64,000 bases of DNA, from contig NC_065575.1 of assembly GCF_937616625.2 (NCBI RefSeq), forward strand, positions 34,037,001 to 34,101,000. Direction: 5' to 3'. Position 1 is the first letter of the stretch. Every line of letters begins with the position of its first letter. Below, one piece after another: positions 46,401 to 58,466 of this stretch. This DNA is from Mercurialis annua (taxonomy: Eukaryota; Streptophyta; Magnoliopsida; Malpighiales; Euphorbiaceae). The position numbers and the translations under genes are program-made. The notes under the pieces were generated by a model, which searched no databases, was not told where the DNA came from, and was given only the letters and a program-made list of their open reading frames with translations.

Positions 46401-48448
46401 CTGCACCTTTGACTAAACTGACACAGAAGGGTGTCAAGTTTGAATGGACTGACAAGTGCGAAGCAAGCTTTGAGAAGCTCAAGGAGATTTTGACTACAGC
46501 TCCGGTTTTGGCATTGCCTTCTGGCATTGATGGTTTCACAGTGTATTGTGATGCGTCTCGGATTGGTTTGGGTTGCGTTCTGATGCAACATGGCCAGGTG
46601 ATTGCCTATGCTTCCAGACAGTTGAAGAAGCATGAGGTGAATTACCCTACTCATGATTTAGAGTTGGCAGCTGTGGTTTTTGCGCTGAAAATTTGGAGGC
46701 ATTATTTGTATGGTGCTACTTGTGAGATTTTCACTGATCACAAGAGTCTGAAATATATCTTTGATCAGAGAGAGTTGAACTTGAGACAGAGGAGGTGGTT
46801 AGAGTTGCTGAAAGACTACGACTGTACTATTCAGTACCATCCTGGTAAGGCTAATGTGGTAGCCGATGCGTTGAGTCGCAAGTCTTCGGGCAGCTTGGCT
46901 CATATTTCTGAGATTGGGCGTAGACCCATGGTTAGAGAGTGGCACAGTTTGATAGCTTCGGGCTATGGTTTTCAGATTACTCAGACTGGTTGTTTGTTAG
47001 CACAGTTGCAAGTGCAACCCGTTTTGATTGATCGGATCAAAGCTTTACAAGCTGAGGATCCACAATTGAAACGGATTATTGAGGAAGTTCAGCAGGATGG
47101 AAATTCTGAATTTACATTTGTGGATGGTGTTCTGAGACATGGTTCGAGATTGTGTGTTCCGGATTCAGATGGTTTGAGGGACCAGATTCTGGAAGAAGCG
47201 CACAAGTCTGCTTATAGTGTTCATCCGGGTTCTACTAAGATGTACCATGATCTTAAGGGTATCTACTGGTGGAGCGGGATGAAGAAGGATGTCGCTGAGT
47301 ATGTTTCTAAGTGTCTGACGTGCCAGCAGGTGAAGCTGGAGCATCAGAGACCTTTTGGCTATCTGCAGCCACTACCTATTCCAGAGTGGAAGTGGGAGCG
47401 GATTGCTATGGATTTTGTGGTTGGGTTACCACGTACTCGGCAGGGATACGACTCCATCTGGGTGATAGTTGACCGTATGACCAAGTCAGCTCATTTCCTT
47501 CCGATTAAGGTTTCGTATACTGCTTCGAGGTTGGCTCAGTTGTACATCGACAGGATTGTCAGTTTGCATGGTGTACCGGTTTCTATTGTTTCAGACAGAG
47601 GTTCTGTGTTTACTTCGAGGTTTTGGAAAGCGTTACAGGAATCCTTGGGTTCTCGGTTGGATTTCAGTACAGCTTTTCATCCTCAGACTGACGGTCAGTC
47701 TGAGAGGACTATTCAGACGTTGGAGGATATGCTCAGGATGTGTGTTCTCGATTTTCAGGGTAGCTGGGATACTCATTTGCCGTTGATTGAGTTTTCCTAT
47801 AACAACAGTTATCATGCGAGTATCGAGATGGCGCCGTATGAGGCTTTGTACGGGCGCAAGTGTAGATCTCCTATCTGTTGGGAGGAGGTCGGAGAGCGTA
47901 AACTCTCGGGAGCGGAGATTATTCAGATTACCTCTAAGAAGGTACCGTTGATTAAGCGGAGGTTAGAGACTGCTTTTAGTCGGCATAAGAGTTATGCTGA
48001 TCCGAAGAGGAAAGACATTGAGTTCCAGGTTGGTGATTTCGTATTTCTTCGGGTTTCGCCTATGAAAGGCGTGGTTCGTTTTGGTGTCAAGGGAAAGTTA
48101 GCACCGAGGTATATTGGTCCTTATGAGATTTCGGAGCGGATTGGAGCTGTGGCTTATCGTCTGGTTCTACCGCCAGACATGTCGTTAGTACATCCTGTGT
48201 TTCACGTGTCTATGTTGAGAAAGTGCATTTCTGATCCTTCGCACGTGATTGTGCCTCAGAGTGTTGAGATTGACCAGGAGCTGTCCTATGAGGAACAGCC
48301 AGTTGAGATTGTTGATACGCAGGTGCGTAAATTGCGGAACAAGGAGATTCCGATGGTCAAAGTTCTCTGGCGCAATCATTCTGTAGAGGAGTGTACTTGG
48401 GAGACCGAGTTGGATATGCGGAATCGCTATCCTTTTCTATTTCCGTGA
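43497..48448 (+). pseudogene. Ty3/gypsy gag-pol of element C, frameshift and stop in the gag region
   Basis: It starts at ATG 43497, with the same order and nearly the same sequence as the 1653-aa product of B. Two lesions are seen. A run of eight G at 44484-44491, where B has six, shifts the frame between the gag core and the zinc knuckles. TAG at 44972-44974 stands where B has CAG (after NGYGTG). From there the protease, reverse transcriptase, RNase H, integrase and chromodomain are open to TGA at 48446-48448. The knuckle-like motif reads CQNCRRRHYGQC, with the His that B lacks. The Arg/Gly tract is slightly shorter than in B. The element cannot make its own full polyprotein without frameshifting and readthrough. 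Confidence 0.94.
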
Positions 48449-48555
48449 GGTACAACATCTTGTTTTCCTGTGACTTTGTAGTTTTTACTTGTATTACGTG
48501 TTGTTCTGATGTGATTTACTTGTAGTGTTAAATTCGAGGACGAATTTTTAATTAG

Positions 48556-48565
48556 TTGGGGAGAA
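48556..48565 (+). other. Polypurine tract of element C
   Basis: TTGGGGAGAA directly before the TG of the 3' LTR. The stretch 48449-48555 holds no gene. Confidence 0.85.
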
Positions 48566-51500
48566 TGTAATATCCCGTAATATTTTATATTTTTTTTACA
48601 TTTAAATTCCGACATTTTTTCCCGGTCGTTTTGAAATAATCTCGATATTAGTGGCTTGGTTCGAGTTGTTTGGTTTGGGTGTGATTTATTGGTTTAACCA
48701 ATTGTATTTTTTTTTAATTTAAAAAAAAAAATAAAAAAAAAATAGGAATTATTCATTCCCGTTCGGGAATTGGAATTCCCGAACGGGAATCCTTTTTCTG
48801 GCCTGTTCCCGTTCGGGAACAGGCCCATTCTCGAACGGGAACAGGCCAAGTATAGCCATTCCCGTTCGTGAATGGCAGCAGATCATGGACCCCTTCGCCC
48901 GGCCCTGTTCGCACTCGTTTTCGACCCATCTCCTCTCGATATTTAAAGTCGATTTCTTCACAGAAAACCTTCATCACGCTGCAAACAAACCCTAGCCGTT
49001 TTCCGCTTGTCATTTCGCTGAGTATCGAACCTGTTATCATCTTCCAAAGATCGCTGTTCGGTAAGTTTCAGATTCTTATGATTTCCAGATTTCGTTTTTG
49101 AACGTCATTGCGTAATTTGGTTCGTTCTCTTTCGTTTCTAGATCGAAATTGATACCGTTTGATTCCAGACGATCTAGACTCACGTACCTACGTTTCCCTA
49201 CCTCAGTTTCGCTGAACGGTACGCCGTTGGTCTCGTTTCATTCGCCGTACGATTTCCGTTTTCTGTTTTGATAATGTTCTGTTCTTGATTATTGTTTCTG
49301 CCGATGCTTTGCTTATTCCTTTGGCTTGATTTTGGTTTCCTTTATGTCATAAATGTCTTAGAGGATTGGTCCTTAATGGTTTAATCCTTGGTCGTGGTTT
49401 TAAATTCGACAATTCGGATCTTTTGTAATGTATGTTCTCGGTTTCATTTTCTTTTGTTTTAGAGTTTCTGTTAACATGTTTTCTATATTTGGTTCTTGCC
49501 TAAGATGAGCTTTGGGTTGGTGTTTTGTCTTTGATCATACTCTAGTTGAATTATGATCTTAAGCTTGATTGATTTTGAAATGGGTTTAGTAAGATTTAAT
49601 TGGAAAATGCCGTGGTTGTGTAGTAGTTAAATGGTGTGATGTTTATGATTTGGTTTTAATGTGAAATTCATTTTGAATTTGGAAAACTTAAAGGTTCATA
49701 ATCTATGTTTTTGGTTTCTGTTTTGAATTGGCATAGGCGGGCTGCTCCTTATTTGAATAAGGAAGATGATGGCTTAATAGCCACTTTAGCCACCAAGTTA
49801 TTTTGCTTAAATAAAATCAATCCTTTAAGTTTAACTTTAACTAATAACTTGGGTTTTATTTTGAATATAAATTAAATAGTGGAAATGATAGATAATCATA
49901 AATTAAGTTAATATAATTACTCGGGTAATTATATTTGTTTTCAAATGTCGTTTTGTCAAAAGTTGGCTAAATTACAATTTAGCCCCTAAACTTATTTTAT
50001 AATTTAATTAAATGGATTCTTGGTTGGTTACTTCATATTTTATCTTAATTATAAAACAAGAGCTAATAATCGAGTTTGAATATCAAATTGGCTAAATTAC
50101 AATTTAGTCCCTAATTGGCAAAAGTACAATTTAGTCCCTAATTGGTTAAAGTACAAATTGGTCCCTGAACTTTATTTGACTTATTTAATTAAGTTTTTGG
50201 GGTTGTAACTTGGGTTACTTGAAATTGAAGTTATTGAGTTCCGCTTTTTAATTGAATAATTATTTTATTGAATTGTTTTCTAAATATAAACTTGGGTTTA
50301 TATTGATAATTGTTTTGAGTCGGGTTAGACTTGGGTCACCCGACCAGTGAGGTTAGCTTGGTAGTTATTAGTAACTCGGCTAACTCACTATTTGGAAATT
50401 ATATATTATTTAAAGTTATTAAATAATATTTATAAATTGGATTTAAGCGGGAACTCAATAGACTTATATTAATTGGGCTTTATTACCTTTTGGTTATATT
50501 TGTGTACGTTGGATTGTTATTTACTACGTGTTAATTGTGCTAGTCTTAGGTGGTGTCTAGTACTCTCTAGAGTTAGGGTCTAATTTTAATAATTATTTTA
50601 TTTGTCTAGACTCGTCTACTGTTCGTGCTTCTGAGGCGAACCAGAGTTAGTTGCTTGCCGGTATTTCACGTGGATTAGCAAGCAGTGAGTTTATATTTAC
50701 TATTTACCGCTTTATTAAGTAAATTGTTATTTTAATATTAAATATATATACTGTACGTATATTTCGAACTGTTTTTATATTATGGCTCTTAGTTGGAACG
50801 TGCTACCTAATGGGCATCATTAGGACTGCGTGCGCACCGGTATTGATCTGGGTAAGGTATTTATGGAAATGTGGTAACTCGGTGTGAGCATAGCTCTCGG
50901 GACCAGGTAGAGTAACTCGGTGTAGCTCAGCTCTCGGGACTCTGGTATAAGTGTGGTCAGTGGTAACTCGGTGTAGCTCAGCTCTCGGGACCAGACCTAT
51001 TGGATTATGATTATTATTTAGAATTGTGGATTAGGGTTCCAACTATTATCCGTAATTTTGTTATTAAATGTTTTAAACGTTTTAAAGGTTTTCCACTTAA
51101 TAAATGTAGATAGTGGTATGAACTCATCTCAGTATATCTGACCCCGTTGTTTTCCCAATTTTCCCAGGGATATGATCTGAGAGAGTCGGGTGATCTCCGC
51201 ATTTACTTTTCCTCGGAGGTTCCATTATTTGGATATACTGTCAAACTATTTTATTCTTAGACCGCAGTAGTTGACTAGACGTCTTTACTATTATTACAGT
51301 TGTTGTCGGATTGGTTCGACTGGTTATATTGCTTTGTCATGTTATATTATTCTTTTGGTTTATGATTAATCTATTTTTAGACTTAGAATTGAATATGTAT
51401 GTTATATTAATTGTTGATTTTTATAACTGCTAGTTTAGGCTGAAGTCTCGGTTGCCCCCGAGCATTGGTTTTCTGCAGGTTTATGTGTTTATGTTTTATA

Positions 51501-51580
51501 TGGGAGGCTAGCTACGGGTTTCGGTACTACATTACCCATACCCTAGCGCCGGTCGCGATTCATGGAAATGGGTCGTGACA
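48566..51580 (+). repeat. 3' LTR of element C (3015 bp)
   Basis: Near-identical partner of 40142-43155. It ends GGTCGTGACA and is followed by CTCAG and the gag frame of D. Confidence 0.95.
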
Positions 51581-51998
51581 CTCAGTGCCAAAAACAAACT
51601 GGGATTTATCAAAGGAACTATATCTACACCAGATGAATCAGATGCAAAATACCCACAGTGGCAAAGATGCAATGATATGGTTCTCTCATGGATTCTTAAC
51701 TCTTTAAATCAAGAGCTTGCAAACAGTGTCCTCTATGTGGAAACTCCTTCTGAAATATGGTTAGATCTACAAGAGAGATTCTCACAAGATGATTTTTCTC
51801 ATCACTATCAAATTCAGCGTTCTATTACAGAACTAAAGCAAAATCAAGACTCCATCTTTACATACTACACCAAGATAAAGATGTTGTGGGATGAGCTAAA
51901 AATGTCTAGTCCAATCATCTCTTGCTCTTGTGGTGGACTCAAACAGCTGACAGAAAAGGAAGAAAAGGTAAGACTTGGTCAATTTCTCATGGGCTTAA
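51581..51998 (+). pseudogene. gag of element D, second piece
   Basis: It continues the gag of D (FIKGTISTPDESDAKYPQWQ, SEIWLDLQERFSQ, and a Cys pair in SCSCGGLKQL). It ends at a perfect CTTAA duplication where a solo LTR entered. The frame is open throughout and resumes at 53578. Confidence 0.9.
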
Positions 51999-52932
51999 TG
52001 TTAGTGATATGCACTAGGTCAATCATGTTTGACCATATTTTGACTTTATCATTTTATTATTTATTGATTGGCAGTTTTTATCATTTTATATTAATGATTA
52101 AAATACTTGAATGGTTAATTCTTTCTAAGGTCATCGAGTATGTGACTTGATAGTAGAACCCTTAGGTTTAATAAAAGAATTATATCCCATCTATCCCTAG
52201 TCTTAATAGAACATTGAGACTAGTATGATGTTGACTGATGATTATGTTTTACTAATCATGTATATGAGATATTAAGTCAAAACATAGGTGCTATTTGAGA
52301 AATAAGGCACTGGATGACCCACTGTGAGAATACTACATAGATCACTGTCATAAGTAATTCTCATTACAGTTCTATTAGTATAATCCTTTGACCTTGAAAT
52401 CATCATGGATTTCTACATAGCTATTTCATATTTTGATACAGTCTTACATTATCTTTAACAGGATAATGGAATAGATTGTCATTGGATATGAAAGTAACTA
52501 TGTGAGAAATGTGAGTGACTGAGAAGGAATTTGTCCCTCATTTATTTGAGTAAGATATCTATGGGCCCCTTGAAGAAGATAGACTGAAGAAAATGCATGG
52601 CCATGCTAATTGATAAGAAGTTATCATTTTCAGTCTACTTAGAGTCAAGAAACTAATGATTGAATGTTATAAGGATGACATAACTATGCCTTATATTCAA
52701 TCTGGATATCGAGAGACAAAGGGATTAAAATATTATTGTAAATGGTTAAATCGGATTATCGATATTCATATAACTTGGGTAGTCATAATGTCTTGCTAGA
52801 GGCCACTTATGACTTGTGGGCTGAAATAGGGATTTCGAGCCTACTGCCAACGTTATATGAACCTACAGGGTCGCATACTAAGAACAGGCCCAAAACAGTT
52901 ATGGGTTGTACAAACCCAATGTGATTAAGTGA

Positions 52933-53016
<84 letters not shown>

Positions 53017-53572
53017 CGTAATATATATATATATTAATAAATATATATATTAATTCGAAATTTAAGGATAAGTGTTTTCCTTAATTTATTATTTTTGGAA
53101 AATAATAAATATAGTAATTAATATATATGGATAATTATCAAAAAGGAGTTTTTGATAAACATAAACTTGTAGAATTGCAATGAGATTGAAATTCGAATTT
53201 GTCTCAAACCCTAGTGTTATTTATCACTATAAATACTCATTAAGCAGTTGGTTTGAGAATGACGAAATTCATTATTCACTAAATCACTAAAATTCGAAAT
53301 TGCTTGTGAAGCAATAGTGCTAGCACACAAGCACTAGTTTTGGCTAAGGTCTGTTCGTGTGGATACTCGTAGAGGACGCGTTCTTTTGGAGGCGTTTCTG
53401 ATCCAAGGCCAGGTATCACCAAAGTGAACCACCTCCTTCCTTCCTACATTGCTGTTGAATTCGACATACAAGTAAGTAATTATTCTGTTAATTCGAATTA
53501 CATGGATCTTGGTTTGGGTTTTTAGATAAATTTTTGAAATTCCGCTGCGTTATGAACCTATAAAACCCAACA
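51999..53572 (+). mobile_element. Solo LTR of the E (Angela-like) family (1574 bp)
   Basis: It runs from TGTTAGTGATATGCAC to TAAAACCCAACA, the reverse complement of both E LTRs. The perfect duplication CTTAA is at 51994-51998 and 53573-53577. There is no internal part, so it was reduced by LTR-LTR recombination. It carries the longest (AT)n run of the three copies (about 52938-53012). Its removal restores the gag frame of D. Confidence 0.95.
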
Positions 53573-53577
53573 CTTAA

Positions 53578-55050
53578 ATGAAAGTTATGCAGGTATTAGA
53601 GGGCAAATTATGCTTATGCATCCATTACCAACTGTTAAGAAGGCTTATGCATTCTTATGTGAGGAAGAAAAGCAAAGAGGATTAGCAGAATCCAAGGTTG
53701 TTGAACAAGTTCATGCCATCAATTTCAAGTCAACATCTAATTACAAACAATTTGATTCAAAGTATAAAGGGACCAAGAAAAACCTTCATTGCACTTATTG
53801 TGATGGCAATACACATACAATAGATAGATGCTTCTATTTGAATGGATTTCCAGTTGGTCACAAACTCCATGGCAAGGATATCAAACCTCCTAATAGAACT
53901 CAACGTGGTTCTGCAAATCAAGTAGGAGTTGATGCACCAACTATTGATCAAACTCTTCAATTCACTCCGGAAGAGCTGTCACAAATCAAAGCATTTTTTC
54001 GAAATGAAAAATCAAATGTCTCTGTTAATTGCACAGGTAACTCTACTCCATTTTGTTCATCATCGACACTTGAAAATATTAAATCTTTAGATTGGATCAT
54101 AGATAGTGGAGCTACAAACCACATAGCTGCTAGTGTCACTAATAAAACTAATACTTCTGTTGCTTCTCATGTTACCTTACCGAATGGGACTTACGCTAAA
54201 ATTACAAGTATCGGCTCTACACATATTACACAAAATTTACATGTTCAAGATATTTTATGTGCACCATCATTTCATGTGAATCTCCTTTCTGTCAGTCAAC
54301 TTACATCTGGACTCAATTGTTCCATTCACTTTTTCCCTACTTTTTGTATATTACAGGACCTCACTACGAAGAGGATGATTGGCCTGGGGAAACTGAGTAA
54401 GGGGCTGTACTATCTTGTACCACAATCGGAGTCACAATCTCATCTATCTCCATCGCATTCACCAGTTTCGTATCAGGTCACCCTTTCATCTACTGCTACT
54501 TGGCATAAAAGATTAGGCCATCCATCAAAATTACTTTCTCAATTTTTATCAAGAATAATTTCATCATTTGTTTATGATTCTCAATATTCATGTGATGTTT
54601 GTCCTTTGGCAAAACAAACTAGATTATCATTTTCTTTAAGTGTTAATCGAAGTACTAATTCCTTTGATCTTATACATTGTGATATTTGGGGACCTCACAA
54701 AACTGAAACACATTCTGGTGCACATTATTTTTTAACTATTGTGGATGATTACACTCGATTTACTTGGATTTTTCTTATGAAATTTAAATCTGAAACTCAA
54801 GGCTTGCTGAAAACATTTATCACATTTGTTAATACTCAGTTTAACTCTCAAATTAAATGCATTAGAAGTGATAATGGTTTAGAATTCACCTCTTTAAAAC
54901 CATTTTTTTCTACTCTCGGCATCATGTTTCAAAGTTCTTGTTCTTACACGCCTCAACAGAATGGGGTTGTCGAACACAAACATCGACATCTTCTTAACGT
55001 AGGACGTGCCTTGCGCTTTCATGCCAATTTACCATTAAATTTTTGGGGTG
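53578..55050 (+). pseudogene. gag end, protease and integrase of element D
   Basis: It reads in the frame of the earlier gag pieces. Order: gag end; zinc knuckle CTYCDGNTHTIDRC (about 53800); protease DSGATNHIA (about 54104); integrase zinc region (HKRLGHPSK, CDVCPLAKQ); integrase core with HCDIWGP, RSDNGLEF and TPQQNGVVEHKH. It breaks off after NLPLNFWGE at about 55050. There the next recognisable codons, in another frame, belong some 50-60 residues further on in copia integrases. So a deletion removed the end of the integrase core and shifted the frame. Confidence 0.9.
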
Positions 55051-57084
55051 AGAGCTCACAAATGCATCTTTATTGGATACCTTTCTGGACAAAAAGCCTA
55101 TCGAGTTTATGATCTTCAAACTCATAAATTTTTTAATAGTAGGGACATAGTTTTCCATGAAGATACATTCCCTTTTTCCACCATGAATGCAAACACTAGC
55201 TTGCCAACTCAACCTCCTCAAACCATATTCCCTGATTTCACGGATGCTTCAATATCAATTCCTCCTCTGGAACCTAATACTACTCCTGAAACATCCTCTC
55301 CATTGCCTATATCCACTTCCACCTCTTCCGATGCCATGCCCATCATTCGTCGCAGTGAACGTATTACGAAACCTTCAGTTCTTCTTCGTGACTTTCATTG
55401 CGGGCAAACGAGTGCCATGCTTACCTCTACAGATTTAGGTAAATCTACTTCTTCTCATTCAGGTACAAGATATCCGTTATCAAATTTTATTTCTTATCAA
55501 TCTCTATCATCGTCTCATCAATTATTTGTTAACACAATTTCTAGTCTTGTTGAGCCTACATCTTATGAGCAGGCAATTCGTGACCCGAAGTGGTGCAATG
55601 CAATTCAAAATGAGTTGAATGCTCTTCAACATCAAAAGACATGGTCGCTTGTACCATTATCTCCGAGTCAGCGACCAATTGGCAGCAAATGGGTCTTTCG
55701 GATCAAGTACAAATCTGATGGTTCAGTTGAACGGTACAAAGCCCGTTTAGTACCCAAAGGATTTACTCAACGCAAAGGTTTGGACTATCATGAGACATTT
55801 GCACCTGTTGCAAAACTTACCACAGTGCGATGTTTACTTGCCTTAGCAGCTGTTCGCAATTGGTCACTGTACCAAATGGATGTCACTAATGCTTTCCTTC
55901 ATGGTGATTTACATGAGGAAGTGTACATGACACCACCTCCAGGACTTTGTCGACAGGAGGAGAAGGTTGTTTGTCGACTCCACAAGTCCTTCTACGGACT
56001 CAAACAAGCACCTAGAAACTGGTTCTCAAAATTTTCTAAAGCAATAAAGCTTGCTGGTTTCTCTCAATCACATTCTGATCATTCGCTTTTTATTCAGAAA
56101 AATGGTTCAAATCTAACAATGGTTCTTATTTATGTGGACGATATGATTATTACAGGAAACAATGAGAAAGCTATTCAAGATCTGAAGCTTTTTCTTCATA
56201 AACAGTTTCAAATCAAAGACCTCGGTATTCTTAAATATTTTCTCGGAATAGAAGTGGCTAGATCAAAAGCTGGAATTGTTATATCTCAGCGAAAATATAC
56301 ATTGGAAATTCTAGATGATGTTGGTCTGCTTGGAGCTCAACCAGTTGATTTTCCTATGGAACAAAATTTGAAACTTACTAATGATCAAGGGGAATTATTA
56401 AATGATGCCCCTCGCTATAGAAGATTAGTGGGACGCTTAATATATCTCACAATCACAAGACCAGATATCATGTACTCTGTGAACATCTTGAGTCAATTTA
56501 TGCATACACCAAGGAAACCTCATTGGGATGCTGCTCTTCGTGTTGTGAGATATCTAAAGAACAATCCAGGTCTTGGTCTACTCTTCTCTTTTAACAGTTC
56601 TCTACAACTAAAAGCTTACTGTGATGCCAATTGGGCAAATTGTCCTATGACAAGAAGATCTAGTTCTGGCTACTGCATATTTTTAGGAGATTCTCTTATT
56701 TCATGGAAGACGAGAAAACAAAAACCGGCATCTCGATCTTCCGCTGAAGCAGAGTACAGGTCAATGGCTTTTGCAACATGTGAACTAACCTGGCTTAGAT
56801 ATTTATTTACTGATTTGCAGGTTCACTTGAAACCAGTCACATTATTTTGTGACAATCAGGCCGCAATTCACATTGCGTCAAATCCTGTATATCATGAACG
56901 TACAAAGCATATAGAACTTGATTGTCATGTCGTAAGAGAAAAGATCCAAGAAGGGCAGATTATTACTAAGTTTGTTCCATCATCTCTACAACTAGCTGAT
57001 GTCTTCACTAAAGCTGTGGGAGGAAATGTTTTTAAGACATTAATAAGCAAGTTGCACATGTTTGATATACATGCTCCAACTTAA
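55048..57084 (+). pseudogene. Integrase tail, reverse transcriptase and RNase H of element D
   Basis: Open from the deletion joint (RAHKCIFIGYLSGQKAYRV) to TAA at 57082-57084. It contains the copia reverse transcriptase (KWVFRIKYKSDGSVERYKAR, METH-type linker ETFAPVAK, YVDDMIITGN near 56130) and RNase H (YCDANWANCPMTRRSSSGY, SSAEAEYRSMA, ELDCHVVREKI, LADVFTKAVGG). There is no internal stop although the element is the oldest retrotransposon dated here. The frame has no own ATG at its start. Confidence 0.92.
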
Positions 57085-57306
57085 GGAGGAGTGTTAAGAA
57101 TATATTCTCTCTATCTTTAGTATTGACCTTACTGATTTATTCTGTAATTATTACAGCAAATGATTCATGTATTATAGGCTTAGATTAATCTCTTTCCTTT
57201 TTTTGTTCCTTTAGTATTGGTAAGTCTTTCCTTTGTAGTTGTATAAATTAGCTTGTATCCTTGAATAATAGAAATACAGAATATTTTCTTCATCTTTTAT
57301 TTATCA
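57083..57306 (+). repeat. Polypurine tract and 3' LTR of element D
   Basis: AAGGAGGAG at 57083-57091 precedes the TG of the LTR (57092-57306, 215 bp). The LTR differs from the 5' copy at about seven positions (for example ATTCTCTC for ATTCCCTC). Confidence 0.9.
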
Positions 57307-57492
57307 TTTCCAAATGTACCATTTCCGTTATGTTGCAAGATTTTGATATGATGAAAGATCGACATGAGGTATTTTTTAATCTAATTAATTATTATTTTTT
57401 AATTTAATTAATTGTGATTTTGATAGCTAATCAGCATGAAATTATATTTTTGGCAGGGTTCAAACAATTCAAGACATCAGCTATAAATAGTT
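57307..57492 (+). pseudogene. Last exon remnants of the FAR1-like gene of M
   Basis: After element D the host continues with an exon-like piece up to GAG/GTATTTTTT near 57369. An intron with acceptor TTTTTGGCAG follows, and then a short exon starting GGTTCAAACAATTCAAGAC and ending in TAG near 57490. The borders look like true splice sites, but no protein family can be read from so few codons. Confidence 0.4.
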
Positions 57493-58052
57493 TTTGAATG
57501 AATAGTTTATGATTTTTATTTGATACAAGAAGAATTATTGAACACTTGATTTGTACAATTTTATTTAGATATCTGATATTATATCTTATTTTGTTGGAAT
57601 GCCATTTAATTGAACATTATTTAATTTTTGCTAGAGTTACATTTTTAGACTTAATGTTTATAGATTATTCTTTAAAAGACACAATTATTCTTGATCTAGA
57701 TTATTATTTTTCACTTCTAAGCCATTTTGTTTTATTCACCTGCATAAAAGTATTCTATTTAATTTATTGTCACTTTTTTGTTCTTAAAAAAATTGATTCT
57801 AACCTAAAAACAATTATTTAAAATATTGGCATATATAATTTAACATTTATTTATAATATAAGAATTTAAAATGGCAACTTATAAAAGTAAGTATTCTGTC
57901 CCAAGACATTACACAAATTTTATATTAATATTTAAGTGATACAATATATGTCAAAAGGAAAAAGTAATACTTTTAGTTTGATACGTGGTTGCAGTTGTTA
58001 TTTTATAAAGAATTCAAAAAATTGCAGGTAATTGAGTTACATTATTAAAATC
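57493..58052. other. AT-rich inner part of M after the transposase gene
   Basis: It is presumably the 3' untranslated region and inner flank of the MULE. A 91-codon frame (57546-57821) is hydrophobic and composed as expected from AT-rich noncoding DNA. No other feature is seen. Confidence 0.5.
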
Positions 58053-58466
58053 TTTTTCTAAATCATTAATTGTAGAGAGTTACCTATAGTTAGGTGTATT
58101 GCCTTTCTTAAAGTAAAAGTAATTACTTTTAAATGACTTTGACACACGTTAGTACTCCCTCTGTTCCATTCTAATTGAAAAAAATTCTCATTACACATTA
58201 TTTAAATTTTTTTAGTAAATTTACTTTTATATTCTCATATTACATTAAATACTTCACCACTTTTTAAAAATATGCTTTTAAAATGCATTAATTGAGGAGG
58301 GCAAAAGAAGAAAAGTATTATGAAAAATATTCTATAAATAAAAATTCTCAAATAGAATGGGACACCCAAAATAGAAAATTTGTTCAATTAGAATGGGACG
58401 GAGGGAGTATTTTAACGGAGAGTCCATAAAATAACGTGGCGAACTCAATTCACCCAAAAATTTCTC
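58053..58466 (-). repeat. Right terminal inverted repeat of M (holds MITE3)
   Basis: Read on the minus strand it follows the left repeat: GAGAAATTTTTGGGTGAATT, GAGTTCGCCACGT, then, beyond MITE3, AAGTCATTTAAAAGTAATTA and CACCTAACTATAGG. The GTTGAAATG duplication follows at 58467-58475. Confidence 0.88.
58155..58407. mobile_element. MITE3: Stowaway-like MITE (253 bp) in the right TIR of M
   Basis: The ends CTCCCTCTGTTCCATTCTAA and, inverted, CTCCCTCCGTCCCATTCTAA are flanked by TA on both sides (58153-58154, 58408-58409). The CTCCCTCCGTCCC terminus and TA target are the Stowaway (Tc1/mariner) hallmark. Removing it and one TA makes the two TIRs of M collinear. Confidence 0.92.

Larger units (their letters stand above)
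40142..51580 (+). mobile_element. Element C: Tekay-like Ty3/gypsy retrotransposon (11.4 kb), defective gag
   Basis: It has two LTRs of about 3.01 kb, a primer-binding site, gag-pol and a polypurine tract. The flanks CTCAA (40137-40141) and CTCAG (51581-51585) are a 5-bp duplication with one change; the gag frame of D reads through when C is removed. By eye the LTRs differ at only two positions (41104/49529 and 42221/50646) and in an A-run, so it is the youngest datable insertion here. Yet gag-pol carries a frameshift and a stop. Confidence 0.95.
39699..57306 (+). mobile_element. Element D: old short-LTR Ty1/copia, split by gypsy C and a solo LTR
   Basis: It has 215-bp LTRs at 39699-39913 and 57092-57306, a primer-binding site, gag-pol pieces in order and a polypurine tract. 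The flanks TTTCC (39693-39697, plus one extra C) and TTTCC (57307-57311) are the likely duplication. Without its two inserts it is about 4.6 kb. LTRs differ at about seven of 215 positions, so it is clearly older than C, B or E. The small LTRs and gag type suggest the Ale lineage, tentatively. Confidence 0.9.
24079..58466 (+). mobile_element. Element M: old Mutator-like element (MULE) with FAR1-like transposase, split by nested insertions
   Basis: Flanked by identical 9-bp sequences GTTGAAATG (24070-24078 and 58467-58475). The ends are inverted repeats: GATAAATTCTTGGCT (24079-24093) against the reverse complement of the right end, GAGAAATTTTTGGGT. They continue as a long repeat of about 165 bp that contains GAGTTCGCCACGT near both tips. 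A FAR1/FHY3-type transposase gene with many lesions lies between them. Subtracting all later insertions leaves about 3.2 kb, short for an autonomous MULE, in line with the internal deletion seen in the gene. It holds elements I, MITE1, MITE2, F with E, D with C and a solo LTR, and MITE3. Confidence 0.9.

Noticed and set aside
57546..57821. 91-codon hydrophobic frame
   Set aside because: Composition as expected from AT-rich DNA within the 3' part of MULE M. No motif and no neighbours support it.
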